A stretch of 64,000 nucleotides of DNA, from assembly GCA_004296775.1 (NCBI GenBank), contig RHGE01000002.1, positions 84,964 through 148,963 of the forward strand, read 5' to 3'. The notes below the pieces were generated by a model. It had not been told where the DNA came from, made no database searches, and saw only the letters and a program-made list of their open reading frames with translations. Positions 60,317 through 64,000 of this stretch are shown here, piece by piece (the first letter of the stretch is position 1; each line of letters opens with the position of its first letter). The position numbers and the translations under genes were made by a program. This DNA is from Marinilabiliaceae bacterium JC017. Lineage in GTDB: Bacteria > Bacteroidota > Bacteroidia > Bacteroidales > Marinilabiliaceae.

Positions 60317-61163
60317 GGCTTAATTTAAATTCTTCAGGAAATTCATAACTGGTTTCCAGTTCTTTTAAAAGTTTATTGAACAATTCTCGCCCCTTCGCTT
60401 CATCCAAATGATACCAGCGCTCTACCATAAACAACTTGAGCGTAAACGCTAATATCTTTTCAATGGTGAAATAATTAAAAAAGGTACTTTCCTCGAGAAA
60501 TTGCCAACGCAACATGTCAATTCTCAACTCCCTTTCAAGCATATCAGCCCCTTCATGAATCTGCAACAAGGTTTCAATATTATCCACTTCTGTGGCAAGA
60601 CCGAAATCCCTGGCCCGGCTCTTTATTAACGCCTGAACAACCTCGTTATCACCGATAAATTCGCTTGAAACATTCTGATCGTATTTACGACCATTCAGTG
60701 CTAATAAAATATTTCGGAGATTGAGTTCAAATTGGGCATATTGCCGTACAAACGAATTCTTTTCTTCGGAAAGTAAAGTAAAATAATGAGTGGTCAATGT
60801 TCGTTCAGCATCGACAAGCTTCGGCCGTTCATCTCCTTCGAAATAATCTTTCAAAAAATTGTGCAGATAATCGGGGAGATCTGTTTTTTCCGCTAACTCA
60901 AATGTTTTTTTATCTGTAGCCGCATCTATTTCATAATAGGAATAGTTGCCCCGTTCGTCATGATAATTCTTATGGACAAACAGTCGGTTCAGAACATTCT
61001 GATGATCGAAAGGAAGAAAAAACAACTTGACCAGCCTATAATCCTGCGGATGCAAATCCTCTTGCAGCATATCCCTGAATAACAATGACGAAAAGGCCAT
61101 TTTCCGCTCTTCCATCACTATATCCGGCAAACCTGCAACTAAACAGTAATAGTTTCTAGTCAT
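60300..61163 (-). CDS. DUF2764 V-ATPase-associated protein
   Basis: The 287-residue protein begins with NYYCLVAGLPDIV and is mostly helical, with acidic patches (LLQIHEGADMLERELRIDMLRW). DUF2764 is found in Bacteroidota V-ATPase operons, usually between E and A, as here. Its position suggests it takes the place of subunit C, which is absent; this is inferred from operon content and not from sequence similarity. It lies 6 bp after the E gene. Confidence 0.85.
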   Translation of the reverse strand: MTRNYYCLVAGLPDIVMEERKMAFSSLLFRDMLQEDLHPQDYRLVKLFFLPFDHQNVLNRLFVHKNYHDERGNYSYYEIDAATDKKTFELAEKTDLPDYLHNFLKDYFEGDERPKLVDAERTLTTHYFTLLSEEKNSFVRQYAQFELNLRNILLALNGRKYDQNVSSEFIGDNEVVQALIKSRARDFGLATEVDNIETLLQIHEGADMLERELRIDMLRWQFLEESTFFNYFTIEKILAFTLKLFMVERWYHLDEAKGRELFNKLLKELETSYEFPEEFKLSHGKKK

Positions 61164-61169
61164 CTGGTT

Positions 61170-61778
61170 TTATTTCTCAAAAAGTAACTCGTTGGTTTTG
61201 GGGCGCAGGTATGCCTTAAAGAAGTTTTTAAAATCCTCTTCAGATAGACTAATAATGTAACTTCCGTCTTTAGGTCCAACTTTGAATCCGGCCTTCAGGT
61301 TTTTTTCAAATCCAAAGGTAAGCCCATTGTTTAATTCGGCAGCCAGATTGTTTTTAAAGAAGGCCGACAATTCTGCTTGCTTAGCTTCCGGCAAAACTAC
61401 ATTAAGATCGAAATTACCGGTCTGTGTCCAACCTTTCACAACACTTTCAATCAATTTCTGCAGATAGTCCTGATCACTAAACACCTCTTTTACACCTGGC
61501 TCTACTACTTTTAAGGTAACTAATCCGGCAATTTGTTGTTTCAAAGCACTAATCGCCTGCGAGGCTGCCAACTTCATCTCAGCTTCCATGTTACGATGCA
61601 GTTCTTCAGCCTTTTTTGTTGCATTCTGAATAGTTTTTTCCGATTCTTTTTTCGCATTGGCTAAAATCGAGTCAGCTTCCTGGCGTGCTTTTTTCAGGAT
61701 CGAGTCAGCCTCTTCGTGGGCCTTCTGAACCCCTTCGTTATAAATTTTATCAGTTAATTCCTGAAGTTTGGTTTGCAT
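61170..61778 (-). CDS. ntpE: V-type ATPase subunit E (peripheral stalk)
   Basis: The 202-residue protein has a long coiled-coil N-terminal half with Ala/Glu/Lys repeats (ADSILKKARQEADSILANAKKE). A small globular C-terminal domain follows (VVKGWTQTGNFDLNVVLPEAKQ). It links the head to subunit I. It leads the operon; a promoter-like pair is upstream at 61821-61852. Confidence 0.92.
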   Translation of the reverse strand: MQTKLQELTDKIYNEGVQKAHEEADSILKKARQEADSILANAKKESEKTIQNATKKAEELHRNMEAEMKLAASQAISALKQQIAGLVTLKVVEPGVKEVFSDQDYLQKLIESVVKGWTQTGNFDLNVVLPEAKQAELSAFFKNNLAAELNNGLTFGFEKNLKAGFKVGPKDGSYIISLSEEDFKNFFKAYLRPKTNELLFEK

Positions 61779-61820
61779 GACTATGAAGTTTTATAATTAT
61801 GTCTTTCCGAAAATGAGGTT

Positions 61821-61852
61821 TAAAAATATATTTTTAAAAACACTAAAGCAAC
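61821..61852 (-). promoter_or_regulatory. probable promoter of the V-type ATPase operon
   Basis: On the minus strand, GTTG (61852-61849) is followed after 20 bp by TATTTTTA (61828-61821). It is close to the consensus except for the last base of the -7 element. The start codon of subunit E lies 43 bp further. Confidence 0.4.
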
Positions 61853-62059
61853 TTTATTTAAACCGAATCAAAGAAAGAGAAATCCGTTTAAAATCGCTTT
61901 CAAATATTAAAAATAATCACGAAACTTCATGTTAAAAAAACAAAAAGAACCCAAACAACACAATCTTCGATCGAAATGAAAGTTTTTGCGGATAAAACGG
62001 AAATAAACTAAAATTGTATTTTCTCTTATTTCACAGGATTTTATAACCCACTTTACAAT

Positions 62060-62419
62060 ATGAAATACTTGATTACATCATTGCTTGTTTTTGTTCTTTC
62101 TTTTCAATGCTACGCTACCAAAAACGATTGCAAATGGACAAAACGCAAACACCCGGACACCTTTCACGCCATTAAAGAATGGTGTTTGAGAGAAAATCCC
62201 AATAACAAAGAAAATCAGGCTTATTGGATGCAAAAACAATGTAACGCCTTTAGAGCCATTGCTCAAAAATGGACTGCCAATGAGACAGAAGACCGGAAAA
62301 TTATAACACATGCCCTATTACGTTGGGGTTGGCTGAAAGGGGATAAATTTCCAAATACGCCTGAAATCATCAACTACTACCTTGTATATATGGAATACCG
62401 ACAAAAAACGGAGAAATAA
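62060..62419 (+). CDS. secreted hypothetical protein
   Basis: The 119-residue protein has a clear signal peptide (YLITSLLVFVLSFQCYA). The mature part has regular Cys and Trp residues (CKWTKRKHPDTFHAIKEWCLRE). I do not recognise a family. It is divergent from the V-ATPase operon; nothing near it suggests a function. Confidence 0.6.
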   Translation: MKYLITSLLVFVLSFQCYATKNDCKWTKRKHPDTFHAIKEWCLRENPNNKENQAYWMQKQCNAFRAIAQKWTANETEDRKIITHALLRWGWLKGDKFPNTPEIINYYLVYMEYRQKTEK

Positions 62420-62531
62420 CCAACTTGCCTCCACCGAGCACCTGCTATATCGAAGAAATTGACACCTTATAATCGGATGGATATTTAGACACTGCCTATT
62501 TAAACCTGAGTCCTGCTTTTAAATAATAATG

Positions 62532-62559
62532 AAGGGCCGTGAGTTTCCCCACGGCCCTT
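62532..62559. terminator. GC-rich hairpin in a gene-free gap
   Basis: AAGGGCCGTG pairs perfectly with CACGGCCCTT across an 8-base loop. There is no T run in the plus direction and only a mixed AT tract in the minus direction. It could be a leftover terminator or attenuator. No gene is seen from 62420 to 62883. Confidence 0.45.
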
Positions 62560-62883
62560 ACGCAAAACATTAACCATAAAAACCAAATAAAAGTCTTTAA
62601 TTCACACCATTTGCAGATTCATTTTTTACGATTATAGACACTGCTTCAATTGGTGCGATTATATCATCCGGATTTTCCAATCCAATCCTTAATCAAACTA
62701 AGAAAGAGGTAATACCAAACTTTTCCTCTTAACAAAGGACAGTCTACACATCCCCATAATCCTTTGGTTCGCGACAAACCTACAAAATACCAGTTATATT
62801 TTCTTCTCACTCTTCTGATTTCAGATTTATTTTCTTATTTTTAATCGTTTTGCAGTTTATTAATCTTTTTACATATTAAAATC

Positions 62884-63375
62884 ATGATAAAATCCGAAAA
62901 AACTTCGTCTTATCAACCTGATAAAACAGACAAAAAGATACTGGAGCTCTTACAAAACGATGCAAAAATGACATCAAAACAAATTGCCCATCACCTTGGA
63001 CTGACCCAGACGCCCGTTTTCGATCGAATAAAACGCCTGGAGAAAAATGGTATCATCGCCAAATATGTGGCCATTCTAAACAAAGAAAAAATTGGTAAAA
63101 ACCTGATTGCTTTCTGTAATGTCTCATTAAAAGAGCATTCAAAAGCTATCATTCGTCAGTTTGAAGAAGAAATAATTCAATTACCGGAAGTATTGGAGTG
63201 CCATCACATTGCCGGAATGTATGACTATATGCTGAAGATTATAACGGATGACATGGAAGCCTATCACCAATTTATTTACAACAAACTCTCATCAATAGAT
63301 AACATTGGCAATGTCCAAAGCTCCTTTGTGATGAACGAGATTAAATGCAGCACTTCATTCAAATTGTGTTACTGA
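62884..63375 (+). CDS. Lrp/AsnC family transcriptional regulator
   Basis: The 163-residue protein has an N-terminal winged helix (DKKILELLQNDAKMTSKQIAHHLGLTQTPVFDRIKRLEKNGII) and a C-terminal RAM ligand domain (ECHHIAGMYDYMLKIITDDME). It likely responds to an amino acid. Length is typical. No target gene is adjacent; the right side is repeats. Confidence 0.93.
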   Translation: MIKSEKTSSYQPDKTDKKILELLQNDAKMTSKQIAHHLGLTQTPVFDRIKRLEKNGIIAKYVAILNKEKIGKNLIAFCNVSLKEHSKAIIRQFEEEIIQLPEVLECHHIAGMYDYMLKIITDDMEAYHQFIYNKLSSIDNIGNVQSSFVMNEIKCSTSFKLCY

Positions 63376-63487
63376 ATTAATAGATCATTAGACTTTAACT
63401 GATAGCCGTAAGTCAAATATGTCATCAATTATGCAACATTTCAGATATCCCCTTAAGCATTAAGATTCTTTAACAATAGATCATTAG

Positions 63488-63543
63488 ATAATAGTCAGAG
63501 ATGGCCGTTGCCCATATTGACGACTATATAACCCGATCCTACC
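63488..63543 (+). repeat. 56-bp direct repeat, left copy
   Basis: The 56-bp block containing ATAGTCAGAG, ATGGCCGTTG and GACTATATAACC recurs at 63698-63753 with only a few mismatches. The two copies are offset by exactly 210 bp. ATAGTC and GACTAT inside each copy form a short inverted repeat. Each copy also contains an ATG and the first 12 to 15 codons of a reading frame. Confidence 0.85.
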
Positions 63544-63701
63544 GTTACCTTCAAATCAGAAAAGATAGAGATGATTCTCTCTACCTGGAAAAATATACTC
63601 TTGAATATCTTAAGAACAAACTAATACACCTTGAACAAGCCGCATTCAAGACAAAAGTACTAATCTCAGGAAATGAGACACTTTGCAAGCTTGTTATATA
63701 A
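63501..63701 (+). CDS. short hypothetical protein beginning in the repeat (uncertain)
   Basis: The 66-residue frame starts with ATG inside the left repeat copy (MAVAHIDDYITRSY) and ends just before the right copy. The right copy begins an identical-looking start (MAVVHIDDYITGSY) that stops after 16 codons. I see no known domain. It may be a small gene with a duplicated 5' end, or a chance frame. Confidence 0.3.
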   Translation: MAVAHIDDYITRSYRYLQIRKDRDDSLYLEKYTLEYLKNKLIHLEQAAFKTKVLISGNETLCKLVI

Positions 63702-63753
63702 TAGTCAGAGATGGCCGTTGTCCATATTGACGACTATATAACCGGATCCTACC
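63698..63753 (+). repeat. 56-bp direct repeat, right copy
   Basis: This is the second copy of the block at 63488-63543. Its ATG at 63711 opens a 15-residue frame closed by TAG. Confidence 0.85.
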
Positions 63754-63809
63754 TCTAGTTTTGACACCTCCAATACAAATCAACAGTATTACACAAAAAT
63801 CCAATCGAC

Positions 63810-63955
63810 GAGCTGGACCGTGATGATCCGAAGCGCGTGAGCACGTCAAATAAGCGGGCCGGCGCTGGCGCGACGCAGATGAATGCGGGAATTCCGGCCA
63901 GTGGGTTAGCAAAAATTCATCAAGGAGGCGGGCGGAAGCGTTTATTTGACTAGAG
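63810..63955. other. GC-rich block, possible small mobile or structured element
   Basis: This stretch is clearly richer in G+C than all neighbouring DNA. It contains an inverted repeat of GTCAAATAA-type sequence (63846-63854 with the matching TTTATTTGAC at 63941-63950). On the plus strand a frame from about 63766 to the TAG at 63951 stays open but matches no family I can name. It may be part of a repeated element extending beyond the window. Confidence 0.4.
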
Positions 63956-63962
63956 TTTTTTG

Positions 63963-63993
63963 GTTCCTTTTTGGGGCGATGCCAAAAAGGAAC
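63963..63993. repeat. perfect 12-bp inverted repeat
   Basis: GTTCCTTTTTGG and CCAAAAAGGAAC flank the 7-base loop GGCGATG. It resembles a REP-like or terminator hairpin and lies next to the GC-rich block. Confidence 0.7.
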
Positions 63994-64000
63994 TAGGGTC

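Noticed and set aside
62420..62883. Possible amino-acid attenuator leader around the GC-rich hairpin
   Set aside because: No leader peptide rich in one amino acid and no biosynthetic gene follows.
63694..63912. 72-codon minus-strand frame across the right repeat and GC-rich block
   Set aside because: It crosses a composition boundary and overlaps the repeat; no recognisable protein.

Overview
The window looks like chromosomal DNA of a Bacteroidota bacterium, probably a marine or anaerobic Marinilabiliales/Prolixibacter-like lineage; that placement is inference. Several start sites carry the Bacteroidota promoter form TTTG-N19-TANNTTTG. The gene content fits too: a giant TamB-like protein, a DUF4831 lipoprotein, a V-type ATPase operon with DUF2764, and the order (p)ppGpp synthetase - Fur - purA. 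Base composition is AT-rich apart from a GC-rich patch at the right end. No tRNA, rRNA or CRISPR array was seen.

Layout. 1-2.66 kb (minus) is a compact peptide-modification-like cassette that runs off the left edge: PqqD-like protein, small precursor-like peptide, HPr-kinase-like protein, S26-type peptidase, ABC transporter membrane domain. 2.7-8.3 kb holds tsaD and a divergent TamB-like gene. 8.5-10.9 kb is an ExbB/ExbD/ExbD/TonB-type energy-transduction operon, followed by a 16-unit array of 21-bp repeats. 11.4-20.2 kb carries a TauE-family permease, glyA, two paralogous ClC-CBS proteins, a NUMOD4/HNH-like protein, a GroES-like protein and a dihydrouridine synthase. 20.5-26.4 kb is a decaying region: a chemoreceptor, an M1-peptidase-like pseudogene, an ECF sigma factor, a DUF3795 protein and an amide-hydrolase-like pseudogene. 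26.4-30.5 kb has a secreted EEP-family hydrolase, an rRNA methyltransferase, a second 21-bp-period array and a helical protein of unknown function.

31.3-39.9 kb is dense housekeeping DNA: a nitronate monooxygenase-like enzyme, a catalytic/non-catalytic pair of M16 peptidases, RelA/SpoT, Fur, PurA and a GNAT protein. 39.9-53.6 kb holds a D-threonine-aldolase-like enzyme, a K+ channel, two lipoproteins, an MFS transporter with PepD, a DUF4831 lipoprotein, bifunctional NAD(P)HX repair enzyme, a POT transporter and a UspA protein. 54.2-61.8 kb is a complete seven-gene V-type ATPase operon (E, DUF2764, A, B, D, I, K) whose K subunit keeps the residues of Na+-binding rotors. The right end has an Lrp/AsnC regulator, a 56-bp direct repeat pair with a 210-bp offset, and a GC-rich structured block.

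The best candidate for an undescribed system is the left-edge cassette. The two 21-bp-period arrays, the fossil genes and the right-end repeats are the other parts not explained by ordinary genes.
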